From positions 8,974,204 to 9,038,203 of the forward strand of contig CM066925.1 of the NCBI GenBank assembly GCA_033964015.1: a DNA stretch of 64,000 nt. The letters run 5' to 3'. The notes beneath the pieces are model-generated. The model was not told where the DNA came from and searched no databases. It saw only the letters and a list, made by a program, of their open reading frames with translations. Source of the stretch: Scolanthus callimorphus. Lineage: Eukaryota > Cnidaria > Anthozoa > Actiniaria > Edwardsiidae. Of the stretch, positions 35,475 to 46,097 are shown piece after piece; the stretch's first letter is position 1, and each line of letters begins with the position of its first letter. The translations under genes and the position numbers were made by a program.

Positions 35475-38400
35475 GTAAGAAGAAGCGATGGTAATCGGTG
35501 ATTCGCTGTTTTGTTTGTTGCTGCTGTTATTATTATAGTTCTTAGGACGGTGTATTTAACGCAAACAAACTGTCCTTCCGCCGCGTTTTATATGATTATT
35601 CACAGGTCCACGAGGTCTGCGTGGTTTCCGGGGAGTAGCAGGTACGTGTTTTCTTTACAGAAACTTATATAAATACTGCTACAGTCAGCTTACGTGCATT
35701 CCTAATCTCGAGGCCTTTTTCTTGAAAATTTCAACTTTTTAAAAATGTAAATTCACAATTTTATCAAAACCCTCTTAAACGTGGTGCACACTTACGACAT
35801 AACAAGATAAGAAAAGTATCACGCGAACCAAATTTAGTGGTTTCAAAACGTTGAAGTCCACAAAAAATAACAGAAAATTGTTTTGGTAAAGGAATGTAAT
35901 GATGATCCATGGAAAATACCGATTATTTCCAATATTTTCCCATGCTTTTTCGCTTCAACATAACGTCCTTATGTCACTAGTGTGTACCGGGCTTTACAGT
36001 AAAAGTAGCACTAGTATTATTATTCGTTTGAGAAGCTATTATCAAAAATTGGACAGTGCTTTTCACCAGGACTTCCCAATACCTCGAAGTGGGCTAAGCA
36101 AGCTCCGTTTTCAGCCTCGTTTTTGTTCATCCCAATGGACGATGTAGTGTTTTAATAAGTATTCTGTTATTTGATAGCTGTATCTATAAATATCTATATA
36201 TGTATGACGTATGTAACCACGTGATTCTTGTATTATATCAATGTATGTATTCTTAGTTTACTTGAGTTGAATAAAGTTCTTACGTATGATCAGAGCTCTG
36301 CGTATACTATTCTCTATAGTAGAATAACCGAACCCTGAAACTCGACAATTGGCGACGAGGATGGCGACTTCAACTCTTGGAACACTGGAACCTTTCGAAG
36401 CTTCAAAGGGGGATTGGAGTGCGTATACAGAGAGGTTCGACCAGTTTATCCTCGCAAACGATGTGGAGGGCGAAAAGAAGATAGTCGCCACGTTTTTAAC
36501 GATTGTGGGGAGCAAGACCTACAATTTGTTACGCGATCTGTTGGCTCCGGCGAAGCCGTCAGACAAAAAGTACAAGGAACTTATAGAGGTCCTAGGAAAG
36601 CATTATGACCCGAAGCCACTGGTCATAGCTGAGCGATTTCACTTCCACAAGAGAGAACAGCAAGAGAGTGAAAGCGTTGCGGATTATTGTGCCGCGTTAA
36701 AGAAAGCTTCGGAGCGTTGCGAGTTCAAAGCGTTCCTGGACGAGGCTCTGCGCGACAGATTTGTATGTGGCCTCAAGAGCAGAAACATACAGAAGAAACT
36801 GCTGGCCGAAAAGGATTTGACGTGGAACAAGGCTGTTGAAACTGCCCAAGCCATGGAATCAGCGGAAAAGCAAGCGAACAAGTTGGAAACCTTCCAGCGG
36901 GAGTGAACGCCCTATCGTCACGTCCCCGAGGGCAGCAGGGAAGACAAAGCAACTTTAAGAAAAAGGAATCCGGAAAACCTTGTTTCCGTTGTGGAGAGCA
37001 ACATAACCCACAAGAATGCAGGTTCAAGAATGTAGAATGCCACAATTGTAAAAATACGGGACATATTAGTAAAGTGTGTAAGAAGCCGAAGGTGGAGGAT
37101 GCCAAGAAGCGTGACATAAAACAACAACCGCGGAATTCTAACTTCCGATATTTAGACGAAGGAGATGATGATGATGGCCAAAATGAAGGGATGCTTGGAG
37201 ATTTATTTAAGATTGGAGTGAACGGCTCGGAACCTTCAATAATGATTCCTGTGAAAATCAATGGAACTAATATGGATTTTGAGCTAGACACTGGAGCTTC
37301 TCTAAGCGTGATTTCTGAAGAGTTATGGAAGGAGAAAATGGGAGATGTGGAGTTAGAGGATTCTAACGTGCGCCTGAAAACCTACACCGGAGAGGAATTA
37401 GAGATTTTGGGACAAACTGAGGTCAAAGTGAATTATGAAGAACAGGAGTGTGACCTTCCTATTCAAGTTATCAAAGGAAATGGACCAGCGTTACTAGGAC
37501 GTAACTGGTTAAGAGGCATTCGCTTGAATTGGGGATCTATCAGGCGTATAACGGAAGATCTTGATGACGTGCTGACAAAGCACAAGGTAGTATTTAAGGA
37601 CGAATTAGGAACGATGCGCGATGTTAAAGCTAAATTACACGTTAAGGCTGGGACCACCCCTAGGTTTTTCAAGCCCCGCTCAGTTCCGCACGCACTTAAG
37701 GGAGCAATCGAAAAGGAACTTGACCGTTTAGAGAGCATGGGAGCATTAGAAAAAGTAAGGTATTCGGAATGGGCCGCACCCATTGTAGCGATCGTAAAGC
37801 CAGATAATAGCATAAGGCTATGTGGGGATTACAAAGTTACGGTTAACTCAGCTCTTGAAGTTGACCAGCACCCTCTCCCTAATCCTGAAGATTTATTTGT
37901 TACCCTTAGTGGCGGGAAGAAATTTTCAAAGCTAGATCTTTCCAGAGCATATCAGCAGATTTTGTTGGACGAAGAGTCCAGAGAATTTGTTACTATTAAC
38001 ACCCACAGAGGACTGTACCGGCCGAGGAGACTCCCCTACGGCGTCGCCTCCGCCAGTGCCATATTCCAGTCTAAGATAGAGCAAGTATTGCAGGGGATAC
38101 CTATGGTAATATGTAGAGTAGATGATATTTTGGTTTCTGGCAAAACTGACCAGGAACACTTGCGCAATTTGGCTGAGGTTCTGACGCGTCTAGAAAACGC
38201 AGGTTTAAGGCTAAAACTCGCCAAATGTAAGTTCATGCAACCTTCTGTGGAATATTTAGGATATCGCGTGGATGCTACTGGTCTGCATGCGATTGAAAAG
38301 AAAGTCGAGGCCATTAGAAATGCGCCAGCGCCAACTAACCAACAACAACTTCGATCATTTTTAGGTATGGTTAATTATTATTCAAAGTTCGTGAGTAACT

Positions 38401-41312
38401 ATTCGACCATTACACATCCGCTAAATGATCTTTTGCATAACGGAGTTAAATGGAAATGGGGCAACGCCCAGGAAAAAGCTTTTCGAGAATTGAAGGATAA
38501 GCTTTCTAGCGCACCAGTTTTGATGCACTACAATGAGGAATTACCGCTTAAGTTAGACACTGATGCTTCGAACTACGGAGTAGGCGCAGTGATTTCTCAT
38601 GTTTTACCGAACGGCGAAGAGAGACCAATTGCTTTTGCGTCGAGAACTTTGAATCGCAGTGAGCAAAACTATGCCCAGATCGAGAAAGAAGCTCTTAGTA
38701 TTGTTTTTGGGATTAAGAAATTCCATCAGTATTTGTACGGCAGGAAGTTTTTGTTAGTCACCGATCACAAGCCGTTGATAAGTCTTTTGGGTCCGAAAAC
38801 CGGAATTCCAACCCTCGCAGCCGCAAGAATGCAGCGGTGGGCACTCTTACTATCCGCCTATCAGTATGATATCATTTATCGCTCTACCGATAAGCACGCG
38901 AACGCCGACTGTTTATCGAGATTACCACTTGAATTTACTGATCGCAGCACAGAAGTCGACGATGCGAAAATGATAAACAAATTGCAAATCGAGGTAGCAC
39001 TAGGAGTCGATCACATTCGAAGTGCTACGCGAGTCGATCCGGTTCTTTCACGAGTTTTAGAGTATACACTATCGGGATGGCCGGATATGACCTCAACGGA
39101 AGCGATTAGGCCATATTTTAATAAGCGACACGAGATAACCACGGAAGATGGATGTTTATTATGGGGAATTCGTGTGATAGTACCTAAAGTTTTGAGAAAC
39201 CAAGTTTTGGGTGAGTTGCACGAAGGGCATCCAGGCATAGTTCGGATGAAGTCCCTCGCGAGACTTCATGTTTGGTGGCCAGGTTTAGATGACGATATTT
39301 CTCGGGTTGTGCACAGTTGTTCAAAATGTCAATTGTCACGCAACCGACCGGCACAGGCACCATTGCATCCGTGGGATTGGCCTTGCAATCCTTGGCAGAG
39401 AATTCACGTAGATTTTGCCGGACCGTTCATGGGCAAAATGTTTTTCATCGTAGTCGATAGCCACTCTAAATGGGTTGAGGTTGAGATCATGTCTAGTACT
39501 GTAAGTGAAGCTACTATAGATAGACTTCGTGACATGTTTGCTCGTTTCGGGTTACCAAAACAATTAGTGAGTGACAATGGACCGCAATTCATTTCTCACG
39601 AATTTCTTGAATTCATGAAGCGTAACGGCATTAAGCGTATACGAGTAGCACCGTATCATCCGAGATCAAACGGACAAGCGGAACGATTTGTTCAAACTTT
39701 TAAGCAATATTTTAAGGCAGAGGGACCTGGTTCAATCAAGCAGAAATTAGCGCAATTTTTATTTTCTTATCGGAATACACCAAATAGTACAACAGGACAG
39801 ACTCCAGCAGAATTAATGCTTAAGCGACGACCGCGCACCCGGTTAGATTTGTTGCGACCAGATCTCGCGAGTAAAACATTAAGTAAGCAGGCTGATCAAA
39901 AGATCAAGCACGACCGACATTCGAAGGAAAGAGAGTTTTTAATTGGTGAGCCTGTTCTAGTCCAAAACTTTCGGGGAGAACCGAAATGGCTCAAAGCTAC
40001 AATCGTTGAGCGAACAGGACCTGTTTCTTACAAAGCTCTGGTGGGAGAGGAAATCTGGAAACGCCATGCTGATCAAATTCATAAACGACCAAACGATGCA
40101 ATTCCACCAGAACAAACGACTCTAGCCGATAATCCAGCTAGCGATCAAACACCTATTGCCGATGCACGCGCACCACTAGTAGACTCAGAAACAGAGAGCA
40201 CGCAAGCGCGCGCAGAAATAACTAGCGAAAATGTTGAAATAACGGAGAACGCCGCACGCAATGAAACTAGCACTGCTATAGCTGAACAAACTAGCACGAC
40301 CGCGCCTCAACCGCGCTATCCAACTCGTGAGCGCAAACCACCCAGTAGATTAGGATTTGATGAATGATTATTAATATCCACTTTAAAATAAGTGTGGGGG
40401 AATGTAGTGTTTTAATAAGTATTCTGTTATTTGATAGCTGTATCTATAAATATCTATATATGTATGACGTATGTAACCACGTGATTCTTGTATTATATCA
40501 ATGTATGTATTCTTAGTTTACTTGAGTTGAATAAAGTTCTTACGTATGATCAGAGCTCTGCGTATACTATTCTCTATAGTAGAATAACCGAACCCTGAAA
40601 CTCGACAGACGACTCCAGCTATAACACGCGCGCGCACTGGCGCGTGTGTCGTCAGTAAAGGAGGGACATTTGTCGAATAAAGTGTATTAGATGCGCGCGC
40701 TGCATTCTGTTAGTTGTGGGACAATGCTTGGGCATTTCTGAATAAAGAAGGTGCGTGCGCGTATAAAACTTGAATCGTCCATTCTCAGTGTTTGGAAATC
40801 CTGTCTCGTGTTTGATATATTTAACAATTTTTCCTCGAGCCCGAGTTGGCTAGTGACTCAGAGGCCATGAGGGCGAGAGGAATAATCAATTTTATTAGTG
40901 AAATCACACTAGCAGGATAATTTATCGCCAAAACAGTTTTCTGGTCTGGTCGTTTGCCATTTTCTGGCTTCCAAATCCGACACTTTTCGCTACTATAGTA
41001 GGCTATAACTCATAACTTACTGGTGGCTCAACCAATCAGAACGCAATAGCAGTGGCCAGAGATCACTAGTGTGATTTGACTCTAAAACATTATATTCTAG
41101 GTCTGCCGGGCGCAGCTCAGAAGAAGCCCCACATGAGGTGCTCAATCCACAACAAGCACCACACCATGAGGTGCCCCTCGCATCACTCCATGGCCGTTAG
41201 ATGCTGGTGCACACGGGGCTGCGGAAACTGGACCGTTGGGCTCAACTACTGCACTTGTCGCTGTCGCCATTCCATTGCTATCGGGAAGTGCTGTGGAATA
41301 GTTTCAATGTAG
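35439..41312 (+). CDS. Collagen-like protein with resistin-like cysteine domain (partial)
   Basis: Three exons are visible: 35439-35474, 35606-35641 and 41101-41312. The first two are 36 bp each, the classic fibrillar-collagen exon size, in the same split-glycine phase, and read (G-X-Y)n: LTGAQGKQGKTG and PRGLRGFRGVAG. The last continues LPGAAQKK and then gives ten cysteines spaced C-X10-C-X9-C-X-C-X3-C-X9-C-X-C-X-C-X8-C-C, ending at TAG. This is the resistin/RELM (FIZZ) signature with each gap equal to, or within one residue of, the published one. The protein should be secreted, but the signal-peptide exon and earlier collagen exons were not found upstream. Function unknown; the collagen part suggests trimer formation (inference). 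An LTR retrotransposon fills most of the last intron. Confidence 0.8.
35606..35641 (+). CDS. Collagen-type exon B (36 bp)
   Basis: Acceptor ttattcacag, donor gtacgt. Encodes PRGLRGFRGVA between split glycines; same phase as exon A. Confidence 0.8.
36143..36347 (+). repeat. 5' LTR
   Basis: Begins tgtagtgttttaataag and ends gaaactcgaca. Contains aataaagt (polyadenylation-like) and ctatagtagaataaccg near the end. The primer-binding region follows directly: attggcgacgaggatgg, a sequence common after LTRs of mag-like Ty3/gypsy elements. Confidence 0.95.
36361..36906 (+). CDS. gag: Gag of the Ty3/gypsy element
   Basis: 181 codons from ATG at 36361; the frame is also open 12 bases upstream, where no ATG is present. 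It is the capsid-like part of gag (FDQFILANDVEGEKKIVATF; KHYDPKPLVIAERF). The zinc knuckles are not here but at the start of the overlapping pol frame. Ends at TGA 36904-36906. Pol lies in the -1 frame and is open from 36840, so a -1 frameshift in about 36840-36906 is expected; no canonical slippery heptamer is obvious. Confidence 0.85.
   Translation: MATSTLGTLEPFEASKGDWSAYTERFDQFILANDVEGEKKIVATFLTIVGSKTYNLLRDLLAPAKPSDKKYKELIEVLGKHYDPKPLVIAERFHFHKREQQESESVADYCAALKKASERCEFKAFLDEALRDRFVCGLKSRNIQKKLLAEKDLTWNKAVETAQAMESAEKQANKLETFQRE
36903..40367 (+). CDS. pol: Pol polyprotein of the Ty3/gypsy element
   Basis: 1,154 codons with no stop. Order: two CCHC zinc knuckles (CFRCGEQHNPQEC, CHNCKNTGHISKVC), aspartic protease (ELDTGASLSVIS), reverse transcriptase (SKLDLSRAYQQ, catalytic box CRVDDILVSG), RNase H (LKLDTDASNYGVGAV, VTDHKPLI), integrase with HHCC (ELHEGHPG, CSKCQ) and DDE core (HVDFAGPF, SDNGPQF, RSNGQAERF). 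The nucleocapsid knuckles are thus encoded in the pol frame. The RT box has Arg where Tyr is usual (Y-x-D-D). The C-terminus is a polar tail without a visible chromodomain. Made as a Gag-Pol fusion by frameshift (inference). Confidence 0.95.
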   Translation: MNALSSRPRGQQGRQSNFKKKESGKPCFRCGEQHNPQECRFKNVECHNCKNTGHISKVCKKPKVEDAKKRDIKQQPRNSNFRYLDEGDDDDGQNEGMLGDLFKIGVNGSEPSIMIPVKINGTNMDFELDTGASLSVISEELWKEKMGDVELEDSNVRLKTYTGEELEILGQTEVKVNYEEQECDLPIQVIKGNGPALLGRNWLRGIRLNWGSIRRITEDLDDVLTKHKVVFKDELGTMRDVKAKLHVKAGTTPRFFKPRSVPHALKGAIEKELDRLESMGALEKVRYSEWAAPIVAIVKPDNSIRLCGDYKVTVNSALEVDQHPLPNPEDLFVTLSGGKKFSKLDLSRAYQQILLDEESREFVTINTHRGLYRPRRLPYGVASASAIFQSKIEQVLQGIPMVICRVDDILVSGKTDQEHLRNLAEVLTRLENAGLRLKLAKCKFMQPSVEYLGYRVDATGLHAIEKKVEAIRNAPAPTNQQQLRSFLGMVNYYSKFVSNYSTITHPLNDLLHNGVKWKWGNAQEKAFRELKDKLSSAPVLMHYNEELPLKLDTDASNYGVGAVISHVLPNGEERPIAFASRTLNRSEQNYAQIEKEALSIVFGIKKFHQYLYGRKFLLVTDHKPLISLLGPKTGIPTLAAARMQRWALLLSAYQYDIIYRSTDKHANADCLSRLPLEFTDRSTEVDDAKMINKLQIEVALGVDHIRSATRVDPVLSRVLEYTLSGWPDMTSTEAIRPYFNKRHEITTEDGCLLWGIRVIVPKVLRNQVLGELHEGHPGIVRMKSLARLHVWWPGLDDDISRVVHSCSKCQLSRNRPAQAPLHPWDWPCNPWQRIHVDFAGPFMGKMFFIVVDSHSKWVEVEIMSSTVSEATIDRLRDMFARFGLPKQLVSDNGPQFISHEFLEFMKRNGIKRIRVAPYHPRSNGQAERFVQTFKQYFKAEGPGSIKQKLAQFLFSYRNTPNSTTGQTPAELMLKRRPRTRLDLLRPDLASKTLSKQADQKIKHDRHSKEREFLIGEPVLVQNFRGEPKWLKATIVERTGPVSYKALVGEEIWKRHADQIHKRPNDAIPPEQTTLADNPASDQTPIADARAPLVDSETESTQARAEITSENVEITENAARNETSTAIAEQTSTTAPQPRYPTRERKPPSRLGFDE
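40403..40607 (+). repeat. 3' LTR
   Basis: Same 205 bp as the 5' LTR, with no difference seen. It is preceded by a purine tract, aagtgtgggggaa, the likely plus-strand primer. Confidence 0.95.
40896..41081. mobile_element. MITE related to 3718-3895, next to the resistin-like exon
   Basis: Starts tagtgaaatcacactag and ends ctagtgtgatttgact. It ends about 19 bp before the AG acceptor of the 41101 exon, so its end lies in the usual branch-point region. Confidence 0.65.
41101..41312 (+). CDS. Terminal exon: resistin-like Cys domain
   Basis: Acceptor ttatattctag. Starts with the split glycine, then LPGAAQKKPHMRCSIHN; the core is CWCTRGCGNWTVGLNYCTC, followed by CR and eight residues to CC. The Trp-X-Val after the fifth Cys is also present in resistins. 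Stop TAG at 41310-41312. Confidence 0.85.
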
Positions 41313-41370
41313 CCATAGCAGTTATTTCTTGCTGGACGTGACCTCAAACGATGGTCATTGCGATTGGAAA

Positions 41371-41380
41371 AATAAATAAA
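41371..41380 (+). promoter_or_regulatory. Polyadenylation signals of the collagen/resistin-like gene
   Basis: Overlapping AATAAA hexamers (aataaataaa) about 60 bp after the stop codon; position fits a short 3' UTR. Confidence 0.6.
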
Positions 41381-41799
41381 TTCTAAATCCTTGATTGCAG
41401 TGTTGTCTGTCTATTAAAGAGCCCGTGTCAGACACTCCTTTGTTATTTTTTTGTTGTTCGATATTTAAGACAAATTACGTAGAAATAGGTAGAAATATCT
41501 TAATAAAAATCTAGAAACAAAGTTTCAGTTTGATTTACCAAATTCAATCGAGAACTTTGCTCTATATTCTCTAAATCAGCCGATGGGCATGGATGCTTTC
41601 CTCGACTTGGTCTATGTTGTTGTTTGACACAGGCTCTTTAAGGCTAATTTACACGCTAAATTTGCACAATTTTCTGTCGAACTTCTTCCAGTCGAACCTT
41701 TCCATTTTCAAAGAATGCTGCTTCATCAGATTTTATTGCTCCGAGTGAGTGCAGCGAACGTAGAACAAGTCTAGTTTTGTAAAAAGGGATTTCATTTCA

Positions 41800-42173
41800 G
41801 GCCTAATTCATACGTCGATCTTTTGCCGCGTCAATTCTAATTATTTGTAGTAAGTGCATGAGGAGATCGACCGATGAATCAGCCACTGAATTAAGAGCGA
41901 CGCCAAGATGAAAACGACCGCTTGTGTCGCTCGAAACGACTAAAGATCGGCGTTGATTCAAACACCGCTCTTCTTCATGCGTCAATTCTAATTGCTCACC
42001 CAATGTTTATCTGTGCGGTCGCCGCAGATCGACTGCTTGTAGGCTCAATTTTATTTATTGAGATCGGCAGATTACGATCGACGTCTGAATCGGAGACGAT
42101 TTCTATTAAATTCAAGTCGACCTTAATCCCAATTAGAATTGACGCGGCAAAAGATCGACGTATGAATTAGGCC
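41800..42173. mobile_element. MITE, ~370 bp, long TIRs
   Basis: ggcctaattcatacgtcgat followed by cttttgccgcgtcaattcta at the left is inverted at the right end. Additional inner copies of gcgtcaattctaattg occur at about 41980. Confidence 0.8.
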
Positions 42174-44180
42174 TCACTGGTTGTACAACTATTTTCATGT
42201 TTGGATCCCTCTCGGGACATTTTCGGCGCTTTTTTGTGTTTTACGAACAGCATTTTTCCCAGGATTCAGCAGCGGCGTTTGTTATTGAGTAGAGTGACTG
42301 CTTCTTTTCAGCGGACATAATAGCATATCGCATTCGCACATGCGCAAAATATTAATATAGGAGACTGCAGTTCTGCAGAGGTATTTTTCATGTTTGGATC
42401 CCTCTCGGGACCATTCGGAACATTTCTGCGTTTTACAAACAACCTTCGATTGACTATTTTCGCGACTACGAAGAACGCCCGAGCGTGGTTTTCAAATCTC
42501 AAGAGCTAGAGTTTGTATGGCGGTTTTGGAGGAGAAAAATCATTCGTACAAAGCCTTTACAAGATCAAGGAAAAGTCATCCACTGCTATACGCGAGAACT
42601 TTATTTCACAGCATATAGAGTTGCGATTTTGGGAGAAATGAGATACACAAGGGATTTTCCTTGACATCTTGACGAAATAAATTACTAACAATCTTTTTGT
42701 TGGAGTCAAATACCCCTCTGAACAAGCGCTCTAAGTGTGTCATAGTTGGGCCGGCACCGGGTGATCATGCAATATCAAAATCAAGAAACTTCGCCGTTGA
42801 AGTATCGTTTTCCAATATTCTACTTTGTTATTTGGAGCGCGTCATGGTTTAAGCACCCTGCGGGGCGTTCAATTATGCTCAATCCATTCATGACCCATCG
42901 TTGCAGGGGGGCAGGGGGGCTTTTTCAGGATTTGACCCATGCCTTAATATGCCTGAGTAGCAAAACGGTGTAGCAATCCACGTAAGCCTTACAAAGCTTC
43001 AAAGTGAATATAAGAGAACTTATTATTTGCACAAACCCATAAACTGAAAAAAAGCAGATAAAATAAATATTTGTTTTCCAAATTTACCGAAGTTAAAGTT
43101 ACAACAACAGTCACGCGAAGTTTAAATCTCTAAGTTTAAAGGTCTCCTGTGTAAGCCGCTACAAAACATTGAAGTGTTTTTTTTCAGCGATCAATATGCA
43201 ACAAAAAACCTTGTACTTTATGTATTACAGAATTTGGGCTATACACCCCGTTATAATGGCCACCGCTCAAAACATTTTTTTATTAATAACTATTAAAATT
43301 TATAGCTACTGGAGACTTACAAACCATTTGTGGAGTTGAGTTGAAACCATCAAATCTTACACGAGATATATAAGCATCTGAAGTTCTAAATAAAAAAACA
43401 AACAAAGATAGAAAGATTGCAAAAGCTCTTTATTTGACTCCATTTGTAAGGTCCTATAATTTCGTCAACATTTAAGTTTTAAAACTCTGTATTCTGATAT
43501 TATTTCTTGAACATCATTTTTTTATACAGTAAGTGTTAACAGTAAACAAGCAGTAAATGTTTAACAAGAGAATTTAACTGAATTACGAAAGACGTGTATA
43601 CTATAATGGAAAGGGAAAAAATAGCGTTTGCAAGTGAGCCTATGCCGTTCGTCGTTCGACAGATTAACGAATCTCACGGAGATTTGGTATCCGCGTAGAC
43701 CTGTCCGTTCCTGCAGATTGCAGAGACGCAGAGAAACCTTAATATTTTCAAAAGACTTTTGTCGAAAGCTGTACTCCTTTAGTACAGTAAACGTTTGGAA
43801 AACAAACAACAAATAACATCATTGTAGGAGGTCCTTAGCGGATAACAATAATCCCCGTCAATTGTATCAATATTGTAATCCTGAACGAGTTTCTTAACAC
43901 TTGCAATGCAGTTATTATTATTAGTTGAATTATTTTTCTGGTGTAATAAAGCCAAATAGTCTGTAATACCTAAAGTACAAGATTTTGGTTGCATATTGTC
44001 GCTATGACAAAAAAAGAACACAAACACATCAATGTTTTAAAGCGCTTTCAGAAAAGACCTCGAGATTTAAACTTCACGTGGGTGGTATGTAACTTTAACT
44101 TCGAGACATTTGGAATTCAAATATTAATATTTTATCTGTTGCTTTTTTTTATCTGACACAACAAAATGAAAATTTGATTT
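42174..44180. other. Intergenic, no gene recognised
   Basis: Two ~70-bp segments containing catgtttggatccctctcgg (about 42195 and 42388) are direct repeats. The rest is AT-rich with no supported coding region. Confidence 0.5.
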
Positions 44181-44187
44181 AATGAGT

Positions 44188-44697
44188 AAATTAATGCCGT
44201 TTGGTAAACAACAACAATATAGCGTTGCTGAAGGTTCTAGAGGAAAGAGCTGGGTTGTTATTTTAGTCAATACTTTCCGGGATAAGATATGGCTACTTGA
44301 ACAAGGATAATTTATAAAATAAGTTAACCGCTGGAAACTGAAAGACAAAAAAGAGCTTTTCATAAGGGATTTAATGTGTTCTCACGAATGTACTAGTTAA
44401 GCTAAAACTCTCATTCCAACGCACATCAACACCAAAACTTTTTACACACGACATACAGTACAGGGCTGTGCTGTTTTATTTTGATAGTGCCGTTTGGTAA
44501 ACAACATGAACAACATAACGTTGATGAGGTTCAAGAGGAAGGAGATGGGTTGTTATTTTAGTCAATACTTAACAGGATCAGATATGGCTACTTGAACAAG
44601 GATACTTTGAAAACATTTGTAAGTTAACCGCTGGAAACTGAAAGACAAAAAAAGCTCTTGATGAGGGATTTATGTTATTCTCACGAACGTTTTGAAT
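44188..44697. repeat. Two-copy direct duplication (~200 bp each)
   Basis: 44188-44390 and 44489-44697 share tgccgtttggtaaacaacaa, gggttgttattttagtcaat and taaccgctggaaactgaaag, with roughly 85% similarity by eye. Confidence 0.75.
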
Positions 44698-44699
44698 GT

Positions 44700-46097
44700 T
44701 GTTTTTAGATATATCGTGCTTTTCACATTTGTTTTATCGCTATGCTTTACACAATACTCAGTGAAAGAAGGCAGATCAATATCGATCCAAGGCTAATTTG
44801 CTCATGTTTCTGTATCCCAAAGATTATTTTTAAAAGATAAGAGCATCACCGTGGAGGGTTACGTTTATTTTTAATCCCAAATGACGTGTGGCTTTTTGTA
44901 TGGAATGTAACCTTCAGCTGTATCAAAAACAACACACCATGCTGGTTTTAGAAAGCCGAGTAGTAGAGCACTGCAAATCGTCACTTCGCTTTTGAGGACG
45001 AGCCGAAAGGAAGAAAAATGAGTGTCTTTCGAACTTGTTGCCTTGTTTGGTCTTTTTGCCTTTGTGAATTCTGCCCCAACTCCAACAACAACAACAGAAG
45101 GTAAGATCACATCCAATTTATTTAGAACTGCCCGAATTCGCTTTTTTCGTATTTTTTTTTTTGCCACACAAACCTGTAATTGAAAGCTTTTGCTATATGT
45201 TTAGGTACTAGCTTTTTCTTCTAACTTTTTCGCTAAAAAAAATAACTTATTTATCATTTGTGGTTTAAAATCAGAATTTTATCAAAACAATTTTTTACAG
45301 TCGTTATAATAATAATTTGGTCATTTGACTTTCCATTCCACTGCACTAGAACTTGGTTCCAGAAGCATCATAGATATTGGGCAACTGTCTAAATCCCTGC
45401 AATAACCACAATACGGCGTTTCTAGTGCTAAATTCATTTTATGCAACCAACTTCAGTGCGGTAGAATGCTCTTGTACTTCTTGTAAACGAACTTCTTGTA
45501 CTTCTTGCATTCATAATTTGATTTCTCTGGTAATTCTAAAGGGTGATATATGGACTTGTTTTAAATTCTTCTTTTTCTTATTTTTTACCAAAAAGCTTAT
45601 AAAACAAGAAATTAACTAGTGGTACTAACCTTGAACACGTTACAAAAATCACCTAAATCTTTAGTTTCAGGAAGAATCGGACTGACTTGCGCTATTGCCA
45701 GTAATGCAAAATTCGTGACGAACACAAGTAACACGCTAAATACCTCGTTGCTATAAATACTGCGTATGTTCGAGTAAAAAAAGCATTTTATTTGAAATAA
45801 TATAAATTTAGAAAATAAAATAAAAAGTCGCCCGCCCGCTCTCTTATTTCAAAAATTCCGGACAGGAAACATTTGGCCTAACTCAGTGAGTTTTGTCCGA
45901 GTCAGGAGTCAATTTGGAATGTGATTTCAGCTTTAATTTCTGGGTCTCTTTTTCCCTGTAAGTTGTTTTAGCCGGGTCTACTACTATTTTGAAATTGCCG
46001 CTATCAGACCCCAAAATTTAGTAAAAGCTGGTTTTAAGAAGTCTCTTACAAAAATGATTGGAGGTGATTGAACAAATTGCGTGCATTGATCCCTCTT
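44700..46097. other. Intergenic, no gene recognised
   Basis: AT-rich. A possible signal-peptide exon near 45018-45103 was considered and rejected. Confidence 0.4.

Larger units (their letters stand above)
36143..40607 (+). mobile_element. Intact Ty3/gypsy LTR retrotransposon
   Basis: 4,465 bp with two 205-bp LTRs that look identical by eye, each TG...CA, and a 5-bp target duplication gacga (36138-36142 and 40608-40612). Gag and pol are open. Identical LTRs imply a very recent insertion. It lies in the sense direction inside the last intron of the collagen/resistin-like gene and landed in the terminal repeat of a MITE (ggacgactccagct). Confidence 0.95.

Noticed and set aside
36349..36360. Upstream start for gag
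   Set aside because: The first codon there is TTG within the primer-binding region; the first ATG is at 36361.
45018..45103. Possible signal-peptide exon (plus strand) ending at gtaaga
   Set aside because: The hydrophobic, secretory-looking frame (LVALFGLFAFVNSA) has no ATG and a stop just before it; the ATG frame is Cys-rich and unconvincing; no following exon found.
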